From positions 124,001 to 188,000 of the forward strand of contig JAOTOM010004570.1 in the NCBI GenBank assembly GCA_034440615.1: a DNA stretch of 64,000 nt, written 5' to 3'. Position 1 is the stretch's first letter. Every line of letters begins with the position of its first letter. The stretch comes from Ashinkailepas kermadecensis. Its lineage: Eukaryota > Arthropoda > Thecostraca > Neolepadidae. Both the position numbers and the translations under genes were made by a program. Shown here one piece after another: positions 32,950 to 46,039 of this stretch. The notes beneath the pieces are model-generated. The model searched no databases. It saw only the letters and a list, made by a program, of their open reading frames with translations, and was not told where the DNA came from.

Positions 32950-33400
32950 CCTAGGTTTCTTTGTAATCCCATCGAGGTTTTCCAAGGATCCATTCTTGCC
33001 CCCATCCTGTTCCAAAACTTCATCGTAGTTTGCTGGTGCCGCAAACGTGATCCAGTATGTGATCCAGTACGTGATCCAGTAAGTGATCCAGTACGCTGAT
33101 GAAACCCAAATTCTGGTTTATAGTTTTTTTTAAAAGCACCCCTCCCATGGCAATTGTCTCATTAGAACGTGATCTTGTCTGTTTCTACGCCTTGTCTCAC
33201 TATCACGGCCTTGAAGTAAACACAATTATAGCGAAGCTCATTGTCACTGGCTTACGTCCAAACTATCGCAGCTTCACCCCGTCATTCCCCATCACTATTC
33301 GTCTCAGAGAGGACGCAGCGACTGAGTGCCCAACTGTGAGAAACCCATCACTATTCGTTTCAGAGATGGCACAGCGACTGAATACCCAACTGTGAGAAAA
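32950..33400 (+). pseudogene. Reverse-transcriptase fragment of another LINE
   Basis: Frames read VFQGSILAPILFQNF (the GVPQGSVLGPILF block), then after a 12-bp repeat VIQYADETQILVY (the YADDTQ catalytic box with D to E at the second Asp), then, after a shift, IVSLERDLVCFYALSHYHGLEVNTIIAKLI (the L..DL..Y...hGL.vN..K block). The order is that of a reverse-transcriptase palm. The box differs from the FADD/FGDD of families A and B, so this is a third LINE lineage. A ~55-bp segment is tandemly repeated at 33,285-33,400. Frameshifts and the D to E change make it inactive. Confidence 0.65.
33048..33098 (+). repeat. GTGATCCAGTA repeat, four copies
   Basis: An 11-12 bp unit repeated four times directly before the catalytic-box codons of the RT fragment. 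It looks like local expansion of the original codons for VIQY. Confidence 0.8.
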
Positions 33401-34034
33401 CATGTACCGGCGAATATCTCAAGCCTTGCTTCTCATCTTCAGGCCGGCGTCGAAATCCGCTTCCATAACACCGGGGAGCGCTGATCTTGCTCTGCCTCAC
33501 TTGCGGACCACGGCCGGTAGGCGGCGCTTGTATATACCTGATTGCACAGCTGCATAACTGCCTACCTGCTGAGATACGCGTCTTGGGTGTAAGTGGTTTT
33601 AAGCGCGCCGTATATGAAGTTTTCTGTTCTAGAAATGTATGTCTGTATGTTGCATGCATGCATGCGTAGACGTGTGTTGGCATGAGTATGTTGAGTGTCC
33701 TGAGTGTTTTGCTGGCTGAACCATTAACATGTGTTGACATTCTAACTGGCCCGATGCCTGGAATAGCCTGTTCTATTATGGGGAAGTGCTTTGACTGTCA
33801 ATGCATACATGCCTAGAATGCCCCACGCCTAACTTTTTATGAAGCCAACAATGCATTGCAAAGACATTGCATATGAACTTCGCGTCCCTCTCGTGGTGTA
33901 GTACGGTTAGACAAACCAGAACTTTATACATGAGCCCTGTCGCAATGGGGAATTTTCAGTCGAAGAGATTGGTCAAGGTTTGAAGTGCTACAATTGTAGT
34001 GACTCAGCAGCCGCTCTGATGTGTCCCCGACCTT
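33401..34034. other. No recognisable gene
   Basis: No domain recognised. GCATGCATGCATGC at about 33,651 is a short alternating tract. Confidence 0.4.
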
Positions 34035-34262
34035 GCCATCCAGTTGCTGACTGAGAGGACCATCCAGTTGCCGACTGAGAGGACCATTCAGCTGCCGACT
34101 GAGAGGACCATTCAGTTGCCGACTGAGAGGACCATCCAGTTGCTGACTGAGAGGACCATCCAGTTGCCGACTGAGAGGACCATTCAGTTGCCGACTGAAA
34201 GGACCATTCAGCTGCCGACTGAGAGGACCACCCAATTGCTGACTGGGAATACCATCCAGTTG
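34035..34262. repeat. 24-bp minisatellite, about nine copies
   Basis: Unit GCCGACTGAGAGGACCATYC plus AGTT, nine copies with single-base variants. It gives the octapeptide LTERTIQL/P in one frame and GPLSRQLN on the other strand. No gene is supported. Confidence 0.92.
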
Positions 34263-34315
34263 CCCGATGGGCCTCCCAATCGGAGGATCATGCGAGCATG
34301 TGCAGTGACTGACTC

Positions 34316-34318
34316 TCT

Positions 34319-34380
<62 letters not shown>

Positions 34381-34462
34381 GAGAGGGAGAGGGAGAGGGA
34401 GAGGGAGAGGAGAGGGAGAGGGAGAGGGAGAGGGAGAGGGAGAGGGAGAGGGAGAGGGAGAG

Positions 34463-34506
<44 letters not shown>

Positions 34507-34512
34507 TGAGAG

Positions 34513-34544
<32 letters not shown>

Positions 34545-34798
34545 TGAGAGTGAGAGTGAGAGTGAGAGGGAGAGGGAGAGGGAGAGGGAGAGGGAGAGGG
34601 AGAGGGAGAGGGAGAGGGAGAGGGAGAGGGAGAGGGAGAGGGAGAGGGAGAGGGAGAGGGAGAGGGAGAGGGAGAGGGAGAGGGAGAGGGAGGGAGAGGG
34701 AGAGGGAGAGGGAGAGGGAGGGAGAGGGAGAGGGAGAGGGAGAGGGAGAGGGAGAGGGAGAGGGAGAGGGAGAGGGGAGGGGAGGGAGAGGAGAGGGA

Positions 34799-34896
<98 letters not shown>
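34316..34896 (+). repeat. Purine tract: (GA)n, (GGGAGA)n and (GTGAGA)n
   Basis: About 580 bases that are almost wholly A and G on the plus strand, built from blocks of (GA)n, (GGGAGA)n, (GTGAGA)n and (GA)n. The long Arg/Glu and Ser/Pro/Leu frames across it (up to 410 codons) are artefacts. Confidence 0.97.
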
Positions 34897-34897
<1 letters not shown>

Positions 34898-36539
34898 TGG
34901 ATGTTGCATGCCCGTCCTATTGGAAGAATGAATGGCAATTGCTTTATGTGTGACCACAGGTGGATCCAATGGGTCATGCCCTGGCAGACCACTGCTGGGC
35001 AGGGGCCAAGTGCCCTGGTGCAGCCCAAATTTGGGTGAAACTTGAAAATACCCAATTGGATTTGAAAGAACACGAGAATACGAGTGAGCCAATTTTCTCC
35101 CCGCCATTCATGCATTCCTCGGAAGACATCCTGTTGCATCCCTTCCTGGCTCCGCCCGTGTGTGCCAAGGGAAGACGTGCGGAAGAGCACCGCAACACGA
35201 CGGCGACTCTCATCTCCAGCCGAGCTGCCTCGCTGCCTCGCTGCCAGCCGAGCTGCCGAGCTGCCCGGAGGAGTTCCTCGGATCACCGCGCAGCTAATGG
35301 AAGGTAACAGCGACGCCGACAGGTCAGACGCAGCGCGTGATTGGAGTTCCTCCGAGCGTGACGCCACAGCTGACGCTGCCGACTGCAGCGTGAGCGTGGC
35401 CGCCAGCGGTGCAACGGCCGGGATCAAGGCACGAGGTGCCGCAGTCGACGCCAGCTCTTCTGTCGACGTCACAGGATCACCACTGCTGATCGTCTGGTCT
35501 GATTGGTCGGCGTGCGACACGGTCCGCCATCACTGCAGCCTGGCTATTCCGACTACGTTCGGGATGGCACTATCTGTACTGTAGACTTTTCGAGAACATT
35601 CCAACTCGGTGCTGATCATGTACGCTGCTCATTTCAAATAGGCTGCATGGTTTTGAGAACCGAAATACTTCTGAACAGTTCTTTGTAGGTAAGTTGTTTG
35701 CTCTCGAAGCAATAATATGCATCCGCAAAAAGCATTGCCGCTGGCTTGTGCAGTTCAGTGGCGTAGCCAGGGTGTGGAGAAAGGGGTAGCCGCCCACACC
35801 CACGCTGGCGGATACGAGAGGGCTCTCCTGGCGACCGCGTTGAGTCCGCAAGGGCTCGTAAAGCCGTAGGCGCAGAGATATAGCCGATGGAAAACTAAAA
35901 TGAATCAATGCATCTAACAGATGGTGTGGATGGTGCCCATGAGAACTAATGTCGTCCACCCTGAAGGCTGGCAAGGGCTGTGCAGACAAGAAGGGCTGCA
36001 ATGTCCATGCCAGCTGGAAATAGTCCCTAATGGCTGAGGAATGAGCAGGGCCGTGAGGGCTCCTGAGGAATAAACAGGGTGCCAGAGGACCAGAGAGCTG
36101 TGGTGCTTCTGGAATTTCCAAAGGCCGTTGAGGGATGAACAGGACCCCTTAACAGTTAAAGAGAAACAATGAGGGTCCATCTCAGAGCTGGAGTGTCCTT
36201 GAGATGAGAGCTACACAAGACTATTGGGGACTATTGTGAGCCTCTAAAAGCAGGAGAGGGCCATGAGGAATGAACCCTGAGAGCCAGAGACAACCGTACT
36301 GGGATGCCCTGAAGTTTGGAGGGGACCTTGAGGGATAAACAGGGTATCCTGAGGGCTAAGGGGAGTCCATCTGGGCTTGCGATTGCTTTGGGTATATTGA
36401 GGGTACTGAGGGCCATGTAGGCCTACTCAGGCCCGTTGAAAACAATGCGCCCGAAATCCGAGGAATTTTTGAAATGTAGGTGAGTTAGGTGGGGGGGGGG
36501 GGTCCGGTACGGAGTGGGCTTTCTTAGATGATAGCCCTC
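34897..36539. other. No recognisable gene; GC-rich stretch and degenerate repeats
   Basis: 35,100-35,580 is GC-rich and open for 166 codons on the plus strand without a recognisable domain. 36,050-36,420 has loosely repeated words (TGAGGGATAAACAGG, GAGGGCT) that suggest an eroded minisatellite. A G run lies at about 36,491. Confidence 0.4.
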
Positions 36540-36545
36540 CTCCAT

Positions 36546-36700
36546 CCGGACCAAATCCCTGCTACAGCACTAGCGTAGCGCCACCACTAGGATCATCCGG
36601 ACCAAATCCCTGCTACAGCACCAGCGTAGCGCCACCACTAGGATCATCCGGACCAAATCCCTGCTACAGCACTAGCGTAGCGCCACCACTAGGATCACTA
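36546..36700. repeat. 51-bp tandem repeat, three copies
   Basis: The words CCGGACCAAATCCCTGC and AGCGTAGCGCCACCACTAGG recur at 51-bp intervals starting at 36,546, 36,597 and 36,648, almost identical. Confidence 0.95.
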
Positions 36701-36705
36701 CCGAG

Positions 36706-38669
36706 TGTGCTCACAAACCGTGCTCTGCATTCAAAGAAGCTATTTTAGTGCCGATTGGTATCTATGGCGGAGATGCAAGCATATCTCGAATCCTCGTGCA
36801 GGGGTCTCAGCAGGTATTTGTACGAGGGGTGGGAAATAAGCAAGTTTATTGGCTATTCTCCTATATGTCCACTGTTTTATTACAGTTTTACTTTAGCTTT
36901 TACTTCGGTTGCTTAGGTTAGATCAGTTTCCCTTCAGCCCCTTTGATAACCCTTTAATCATCCTCACTGAAAGTCCCGTACCTACACTGTCAGGGGAACT
37001 ATGGCGGTGTCACCCATTCGTTACGTGGCGGTAATAATGACACCGAGTAATGACAAGTCGCTGGCCGACACATGCAGCATCGATTAAAATTCTCTGGCTA
37101 ATCTCAATGACTCGTGTGAATTGCAATGGAAATAATTGTTATCCAAATTGAGCCACATTCTGGACATGCATTCAGCAGACCCCATGTACACAGCACATCA
37201 CCGTCACCCGCTACCGAAGACATCTCGAACCCGATGAGCGAGCGTCGCGGAACCAAAAATAGCAATGATCTCGTTGACCATAACCGACCGAACACGCTTG
37301 GCGAACGCCCTGTTCGCAAGGACTGTCGGAAGGATGTAGCACAGCGTGTTAATCATTACTCGCCAGCACTAATGCTGCATCACCAGCCACAGCCAGCATT
37401 TGCAACTAAGCGTGGACAAACTATTCGGTCAGTGAGGTTAGAGCCAGACCAGCTTAGCGACTATTTTACATCAGTTGGTTCGCAAACCGGTGATGAAGTC
37501 ACACCGATCTCCACCAATCGGATTATGAGCACTGATCACGACTGGTGACCACCGGTCGTGGTCAATGGCCAGCGCTCACACCTTGCACCTTCCACACTCG
37601 CACTTTCAACGCGTGAACACTGGCGCGCCGAGCCCCGAAAACGACAACACTAGGAGAGCTTGAACGGTTATTACTTTCGCTCCCGAACAAGCTACCGGGT
37701 GTGGAAAGTTTCCTAAGCTGTCAGAAATCTAAAACTTGAATTCGAAGTCATCGGCAGGGTTTTATTTGGCATCGTCATGTGCAGCCTGATGGTTTAGTGT
37801 GCCGTCTAGCGGGAAGAGCGCAGCAGTCGTACCACTTCACAGACGGAATGACGCTGCTGTGGGATTGAAGAGAGATGAGTCGGAAGGCTGTTTGTCTCTA
37901 TTGGCCTGACTGCACAAGCCTATCGTGCGGCACACGCGGCAGCGACAAAACCAAGCGCCGACCAGTGTCGCGTCCGATAACACAATGCGGCGGCGCCCAC
38001 ACCCGCTGCCACGCAGAGGCAGAGCTCTGCGATCTGGCAGCTCGCACAGCGCTGTCAGCTCACGCAGGCTTTCTGCATTACACACAATCATTTGGAAAGC
38101 ATCACGAATTCCCTCTACAAAAAGCATTTGCGGATTGTCTTTCGGACCCACTAATCCACTGAGCGGTGGCCACCCAGCTATCAATTACAGATTCCACTTC
38201 CAGATGCGTTAATTCTTACAGCGCACAGCGCACAGCCCACAGCATACGTAGGTCGTGCGAACATGACAGATAAATATTAGGTAGCAAACCGTGAATAGCG
38301 GACTATTTTTTGCGTCTTAAAATCGTCCCAGTCATGTGTAGGATACTCGAAGAGCCCGCCGATCATCAATTTGTTCTTATCTCACCCAATGCAACCATTT
38401 TAGCCACATTTAACACCACGCCATGCAGAAACAGTCTACTTGTCCCGCCCGTCTGGCCATCTCGGTCGAAACTATGCGAGGCATGCATCGTTATGACCTC
38501 GCTCTGTTACGCTTGGCCAACTCGAGTCGCTGTTCTGATGCAGTTGACCTCATCACACTAGTCAATATACTCCAGCTACTCCCAACTTCGGCAGACTGGC
38601 TAGAAGTTATTTCGAAGCGTACTCGGTGCGTGCTAGTAGCACGTTCGCCCAGTGCAACAGTTATTTGAC
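36706..38669. other. No recognisable gene
   Basis: Plus-strand frame 37,126-37,548 (140 codons) and minus-strand 37,837-38,184 (115 codons) have no recognisable motif. Nothing else supported. Confidence 0.4.
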
Positions 38670-38671
38670 TG

Positions 38672-38905
38672 AACAGGGCTGGATCAGCCTAGCCACCTGG
38701 ACAGGGATCAGCCTACCCACCTGGACAGGGCTGGATCAGCCTACCCACCTGAACAGGGCTGGATCAGCCTACCCACCTGAACAGGACTGGATCAGCCTAC
38801 TCACCTGAACAGGACTGGATCAGCCTACCCACCTGAACAGGGCTGGATCAGCCTACCCACCTGAACAGGACTGGATCAGCCTACTCACCTGAACAGGCCT
38901 ACCCA
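38672..38905. repeat. 28-bp minisatellite, about eight copies
   Basis: Unit GGATCAGCCTACCCACCTGA plus ACAGGGCT, with alternating GGGCT and GACT endings. Confidence 0.93.
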
Positions 38906-41900
38906 CCGACACGGCGCACGCTGCCATTGTCCAGCTGATGCCATCGCGAGTCAGCCGAAATGACTCGAGTGCTCAGCGTCGTGCCCCTTCCCCATAGATG
39001 GCGCTAGGTACACCTGTTGTTGTTTGGTGGGTAAGTTTGGCCAACCTGCCACCAGTACGGTGATATCGGCTGTTTCCGATGTTTGTTCTTGAGTACTTGG
39101 ACAGGTGGTTAGCATTGGTGGCGAGGAGGTGACGGAGATGTGAAGATTACTTGGTGGCGGTGAAAAGACCTTGATGAGTTGAGTAGAAGTTGTGGACCGG
39201 ACGGTACAGGGGTGGGGTAGGAGGTGTAGAGTGGGGGAGGGGGAGTCGGATCATCGCAATCCCAGTTAACATTTCAAGAACACATTCACACTGTTATTAA
39301 TTTGTGTTTTGTTGTTCTTGTTGTTTTTGTTCTTTAATCAGTTTCTAATTCTGTGTTTGCTTCTGTGTTTGTTTGTATATGTCTTTGTATTTATTTCGTT
39401 CCTTTTTGTCTTTTTGTTCCCTTTTCTTTGCGTGGTGGGCGTGGCTGTCGTGGGTTTCTTTGGGCGTGGTGGAGGTGATGGTTTGCTGTTCCGCGCTGTG
39501 GTAGTAGGAGCGGGGCTTGTGCTGAGCGGTTGAGTATGCTGCGTCATGATGGGCCCTGTGCTGGCTCCTGTGGAGTGTGTCTGAGGTAGATTGTGTAGGA
39601 GTCGCTGAAGTGCACTCTTGAGAGTTGTGATATTTGGTGTTGAAGGATGTGTCGTGTTGATAGTTGTGGCCATGGCTTTGCTGCGTATGTGGGCGTTGCG
39701 TCTGTCTGCGTTGCGTCGGTGCACTGTGTGTGTGTTGTAGTGGTTGAGGTGATATGTTTGAGGTGTTTGTGTAGACGGCTCCTTGCGACGTATGGGACAC
39801 ACCGGGCGCAGCTGGCAATCACATCTTAGCATTGCTCGGATCGTCGGAGTCCATTCGAAGCACAACGTTGATTGGGCATCAACTAGCCACATTCCCACGT
39901 GCGTCGACCCGCATAGCAGACCCATTTGACGAACAGTACACATCCCAGCTATTGTCAACAACTAGCAACACTGGATGACAATACTAGACACCAAACTACT
40001 GACATTTGGTGGTGGCCCGCGGCACGCGTGTTTCCCACGCCACCACCCGGACCATCATATATGACAGACATGTCTCCTTCACTAGCGTTTTCAATCGCAC
40101 CCGCAGGAGCAGATCAAAGTTTGAAGCGGGCCCAATTTTCGCAGCCCAGTCTGGCCGATGTCCTATGCGGACCCGTCAATTTTGCCTTGCATCCCCATAC
40201 CCAGCCCAGCCCAGTCACCACATGTATTATATTTTTTGCAGTATTAGGGTATCATTGTACATTTTAATTGGTCCTGTGACCTCTGGCATTAAAACGCTGG
40301 TTCCGTGACGTTTGCAGATAACACATTAATATCATTAATTGTGGCGTTGCCCTATTCACTCCAAAAACATAAAAAGTATAATAATATCTACCAGAACAGT
40401 CCACCTAGATGATAGGTGAGTAGGATACATAAATCCTACCTGATACATATATCTTGCTAATCAAATAAGAACACACATCACACTCCGCAAAACTGCTACA
40501 ACTCATTCTACTAATAAGATAAGTTTATCCAACTGCGCCTAACCCGTCCAACCCTACTTACCCCTATCATGCCGGGAGCACCTCTCATACATTTATGGAT
40601 TATTCGTAAGCAAGCCATGACTGCTCAAGTTTCGTCCACGTGGACGTTACCATCTGCCTAAGTGCGTACTCCCTTCATCATAATTTTCAAAGAAATTCCA
40701 AACTCATCAACTGCAGTACCTGCTCCAAAACCTAATGACCACAGCCAAACCTGCCTTACCCGCCTCTACCCTGACGGGGCATTCCCATGGAGCGAGTACC
40801 TGAAGAACTGGGAGGGATTGTCTGCAGTGATATGGGAAATGGCGTCTTCTTGGGTGATGTCATCTATTCATTTATTACCGTCGTACCTGTCTCCTCACTG
40901 CTTGACATTCCCATGAGGCTGAACGATCTGACGATATTACTAGCGATGTCACGAAGGCGGTTGAAATTCTCCGATAATTATTGGGAATGTCAACAATTCT
41001 CAGGGAATTTCTCCAAACACCTGGGAGACAAGATTCACCCCCGAACTCATCAAATTCCACTCGTGATCAAGCGACAGGTTGTTTTTCCACCAACTATTCT
41101 ACAAAAGCAAAAACAAGTCAGTCAAGATGACTACATACCATATTGCTGCCGAAAAAAAACGGTTAGAATTACGAACTAAGCACTAATGTAACACTTACGT
41201 CAGGTGTCTTCCGGCCAAGCCTGGTCATTACAATATGACACGCAGCCAGCCCACTGATGATACAGGTTCATTTCGCAGTTTAACCGAAAAACTGCCATCA
41301 GCTGAGTAGTTTCTTGTCATGTTATGTTGGCATTAATTGCAATACACAATGCTACCTAACCTATTTTTTCAGTTGCTTACCAACTCCACAGTCCACTTGG
41401 TGCTCTCCCTAGCCCAGCTCCTATTTCTTTTAACACGCTTTGATGCGCACGACTTTGAATACGCAAGGTTTAGGCTGACGCAACCCAGCGGGTGACCTTG
41501 GGTACGAAATAATTTGATTGTGCATAACCCGAACAGCACATTAGCTGGGTTTGCAGCAGATTTTCGCTCCCGTCTCGCAAGTCCAGCAGCAAGATAAAGC
41601 CAGCAGTTCGGGCATAACGGTGAACATAAATTAACGGCGACCAAGTTTAGAATATCATCAACTTTGCTGCGCGTGTAATTTCCGGTCGCAAAAAGTTTGA
41701 CCACATTTCAGATGTCGCGGCAAATCTTCATCGGATATCTGGCGTTCATCTGACCGCACACCACGGCGAGTGCCTCTTCCACAAGATGCTCAGGCGACAA
41801 GAGCCCATCTCACCGTACAGACAGATCGCATACAACCGCTACGTCGCATCTTGTTGCATCAGACAGTCCCGCATGCTGCACCTCCCGCGCATCAAGACAA

Positions 41901-44880
41901 ACTTCTGAAGGCAAACATTCGCATTTCGGAGTGTGCAGCGTACAGCACAGATGTTATCTCGGGTGACCCAAGTGCTACTTCGGTTTCTGCATCCAAACGG
42001 AAGCTGCAACGACACCTTGCATTGTCGGAGGCAGTCCAATCCAGTCATGCTGTGTATGTACGCTTCTTTGCATACAAGTTGAATCATCTTTTATGTCGCC
42101 TGTACCTTTATGTCATGTTTTATGTCGTGAGGCTGCCAACTCATTTATAATCTGCACTTCATTACCTTACATGAAATGATGCACTTGTGTTTTGTAGCTT
42201 TTGTAGAAGTCATCTTTCCGTCATACCACGGTGTGACGAAAGGTCATAGCATAGCCCATTTTGTGACTTCGTTCTGACGACAGGGACAATAAACAGCAAA
42301 AGAGCAATTGTTAGTTGGTAACAGTCGCAACGCTCTATTCCAGTGATAATGGTGAAATCAGAAGAATTACGCATACAAACATCAGCAACTATTGGTCAAC
42401 TTACCGTCTCTATGGATACCCCACACACCTCTACGAGCCCAAGGTAACTGCGATCGGGAGGAGAACAAATTGCTGGTGAAAATGCGGTTATTGTGACTGA
42501 AGTCTAAAATGCTCTCTATCGCTCCAGATTCGAAGGTCGGTGACATTACGTGTGGCTTGCATTATGAGGAAATATGATTGGATAGCGCTCTTTCGGCCGA
42601 ATTTGGCTGGTTTAACGCTCATCAGGACACCTCTTATTCAGGTCTATGTCTATTGTATTCACTTTTGCTGACGGGCAACACCTGAATCGTTGCGATCCTA
42701 TTTCTCACACAATCGAGATGGCATTGGCCGATACACACGGCAATCCGATCACTTGACTCGCACTCGCTAGGCATAGCCATGGGTACTAACCATGAGGTAA
42801 AATAGCCACAGAGTGCGCACGTCAATCGTGCATGCTGATTTATACAGCAATCGTGTAATTCCTAACCGACTTGACGTGTTGACTCATTGCGTTTTTGAGT
42901 CTCGTATTCGAGTCACCTTTCACCATTCGCAACGCATTTCTCTTCTATAGCGTTGACCGCATTGCCTTTCAGCGCGCGGTGCATTTCGCATGCACGACGC
43001 ACGCTGTTTTGACAGCGATCAGAGTACGGCCAGTTTTTGCGAACCAGCTGGATGACGTTCAGTAAATCAAGACATAACTGCATCATGGCGTGCAATCGAT
43101 CCACGCTCAATTCGTCCAGGGTTTGCTTCGGCAATAGCTATATTTAATTTCCCAACCAACTGGCGAAATCGCGCAGTCCGCGAGCCGCAGACTTGTGAAC
43201 CACGCAGCAGCGCAGACCCGGAAGTGCGTGGCACCGGGGGAGCGCCCGTCGGCCACGTTCGGTGCACTGGCCAGCCGTGTTCCGTCCACAGACTGCGGCT
43301 GCCCGCTGCGCTCCGGCAAGCCCGGCTCCGTAATAAGCTGGCGCCTCTGCCGGACGCCACTGGCGGTTCCGCGGTGGCGGGGCGGACACGCGCTGCGATT
43401 AAGGCTTGTGCGGCGCGGGCGAGATGAAAATGTCCGCCAGTTTCGAGCAAACTGTCAGACACAGCACAGCCCACGATGAATGGTGTGTTTGTGTCAGCGG
43501 TATGCTGGAAATTCACTACAGCTGCTGCAATGTTATTACCATTACGGTGTACAGGACAAATAAGGTCGCAAGGCATAATTACTCGCTGCTCGTGGCAGCG
43601 AAGTTGGGATGGTGCAAGAGCGCTGATAACACTCCAGAAGCCAAATGCACACAGGTGGAAGATCGGGTGTGGCAGGTGACGGATAAACCCGGGAAGAAAC
43701 GACGATAGAGCGCGAAAGCAGGTTACTCCAAAGCCTTTTCGAGGTTCAGTTGGTCACGTTTAAACCGGACCAAAACTTATCAACTGGATGAGAATTGTCC
43801 ATCTGTCCAGGTGTCCTGCGAAACTATAGACGGCAGTAAAAGGAAGACGTGGCAGGGCATAACGTTTGAGTTTCCCCCCTGGGCACAAGTGTTGAAATTG
43901 TGGAAAATAAGTTGGTCTTAGCACCTTGAATTCCCAAGGCTTTCCACGTTATTAACTGGTAATTCATGCCATTATTCTCAAGTTGTATCAAGAGCATGGC
44001 ACAAGACATGGTGTGAACGGCATGTTTTCAAAGAAACTAAGCTAATTTGATCGAAACCATCTAGCTCAATTTCACTAATGCTGATCAATCGATAAATGGA
44101 TAAATGTTGGATGGGACCAAAATGGGTGAAATTAGGTTATGTATGATAATTTATTTTGGGGCTTTAAAAAAACAGGTTGTGAGTGCATGCTAGCATCATT
44201 ATCCCCAGCTGCTCATTGTAATTTATTTTATTTTCCTTGTAGGTACTATCAGATCTATCGAGGAGACCAGTGAAACAAGGGAGAAATAACAAAACTGGCC
44301 ACATTTTGGAAAGCATGTAGTGGCTTGTAAATCTAGATTTCCGGTATCCAGACCAGTGTCAGACTGCTGACCAGCCATTAAGTGCACCCATGAATTGTTC
44401 ATAACCTGGGTCACATGGCAACTGTTTATGGTACTAAAATGTGCTATTTGTTACATCCGTCATATTGTTTTCCCAGCATCATCCCACTTCCCTTCATCGG
44501 TTAAGCCATAACCTATATTATAATTGTTCATAACCTGGGTCTATGGCAACTTTTTATGGTATTAAAATGTGTTATTTGTTACATCCATCATATTATTTTC
44601 CCAGCATCATCCCATTTCCCTTCATCGGTTAAGCCACACGTTGTTGCCACATCTCCAAACATTGTTCGTCGTCACTAAGCCCATAATTTAATCTTCCAGA
44701 TTATCATGCCTTATTCAGCCTTTGGACTTGCTTCTCAACTTGCATTGATCTCCCTTGTACATACACTGTGTCCTCATCTAGATCCATTTTGGACTGAATT
44801 TGACAACACTGATCCCACTTATCCTTAATTCAGATGATAAAGGCTGATTGCAAGCTTTGTAAGGATGATTAGTTTCTATA
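38906..44880. other. No recognisable gene over about 6 kb
   Basis: T-rich DNA at 39,290-39,430 opposite a Thr/His/Lys-rich minus-strand frame of up to 207 codons (39,338-39,961), which looks compositional. GC-rich patch at 43,180-43,430. 44,393-44,640 is a ~127-bp tandem duplication with AATTGTTCATAACCTGGG and CATCGGTTAAGCCA in both halves. No coding or RNA gene could be supported. Confidence 0.45.
44393..44640. repeat. ~127-bp tandem duplication
   Basis: Two diverged copies start with AATTGTTCATAACCTGGGT at 44,393 and 44,522 and end with CCTTCATCGGTTAAGCCA. Confidence 0.88.
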
Positions 44881-46023
44881 TACGAAGGGCAGTCAAAATA
44901 TAAGTTTACAATTCTGGAGTATATAATTCACATCATAACGAAAAACCAAATGTTATTCAAAATGCCACTGTTTACTTTTCGGCGTATTCCCCACCATGGC
45001 TGATGCATTTGTCAAAACGGTAGACTAGTTTTTCAACCAGATATCTGGGACTTTCAACCGGACTTTCAACCCAAAACCAGATTAGTTCCGCTGGAACAGT
45101 CACTTTGCACCAGATATCTGGACTGTATGGCGGGTATTCCGGGATCTCCCGCCGGCGGGTGTTCCGGGATCTCCCACTGGCAGTGCTGCAACAGTTCGCG
45201 GGCTGTATTGGCACACTGCGTCCGGGCATTATGGTGCAGAAGTAAAGCACCATCCATCAGCAGCCCAGCGCGGTTTCGCTTAATGACAGCTCTTAAGCGT
45301 GTGCTACACAGCATGAAGCTGCATGGGTCGCTGACCCCCGCTCCATGAAGTCGACCAACAAACACGATGACGATACAAACAAAAAGAAGAACAAAAAGCA
45401 ATGCATGATGGACCCAAAACAGGGTAGCCATCAGTGTGCCGGCATTTTTGTCATCATGAACTTCTTCATTCGCGGGGAGCCAAGATGCCACTTCAAGCTT
45501 GCTCGTGTCGTCCTCGGGGTGTGGTGATGTACACAAATCTCGTCTCCAGTGGCAATGCGCATGAGCAATTCGTGGTCACTGACGACATATCGCTCGAGGA
45601 ATAACAGGAAGCACGCAAGATCTGCTGATTTATGTTTGCCGGATGGTGCTCGCGGGACCCATCGTGCGTAAATCTTGTGACCCCTATAATTATTGGATAA
45701 TGCTGGCAACTGTCCCATCACAGATGATAATCCTTGTGTCCCCTATAATTCCTGGACAATGCTGACAACTGTCCCATGACAGATGACAGCGGGACCCATA
45801 GTGCGCAAACATTGTGACTCCTATAATTCCTAGTAGTGCTAACAACTGTCCCATCACAGATGACAGGCCGAATTCTTTCCATAGTTAATTCATCGTGATT
45901 ATTCAGCTGCCCACAGTTCTTGTTTAACATGCGCCTTGCTGCGGGAGTGGATTCAAGAAGTTTCATCAGAAGGGAGGGGAGGCACTCGTCTGGAATGGCT
46001 CCACTTTCTCGGAGGTACGCCAC
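44881..46023 (-). pseudogene. Decayed mariner-like transposase
   Basis: Read on the minus strand: HDELTMERIRPVICDGTVV, ARWVPRAPSGKHKSADLA, FLERYVVSD, RIATGDEICVHHHTP (first catalytic Asp region), SPRMKKFMMTKMPAH..GTLMATLFW, GALLLHHNARTQCANTARELL, PPYSPDI (third acidic position) and at the C-terminus LVYRFDKCISHGGEYAEK. This is the order of mariner transposases (DD34D class), which cut and paste DNA at TA. In intact relatives the second site reads LLHDNARPH, and here the Asp is His. Several frameshifts separate the blocks. The sequence for RNYRSHNVCALWVP is amplified about three times in tandem (45,675-45,870). The left end TACGAAGGGCAGTCAAAATAT at 44,881 resembles a mariner terminus next to TA. 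It is inactive. Confidence 0.8.
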
Positions 46024-46039
46024 TTCAAAAGTCCTCGGA

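Noticed and set aside
34288..35520. 410-codon minus-strand frame rich in Ser/Pro/Leu
   Set aside because: Most of it is the (GA)n/(GGGAGA)n tract; the flanks show no recognisable domain.
39338..39961. 207-codon minus-strand frame rich in Thr/His/Lys
   Set aside because: Composition follows a T/G-rich strand bias. A second frame in the same place is also open, and no motif is recognisable.
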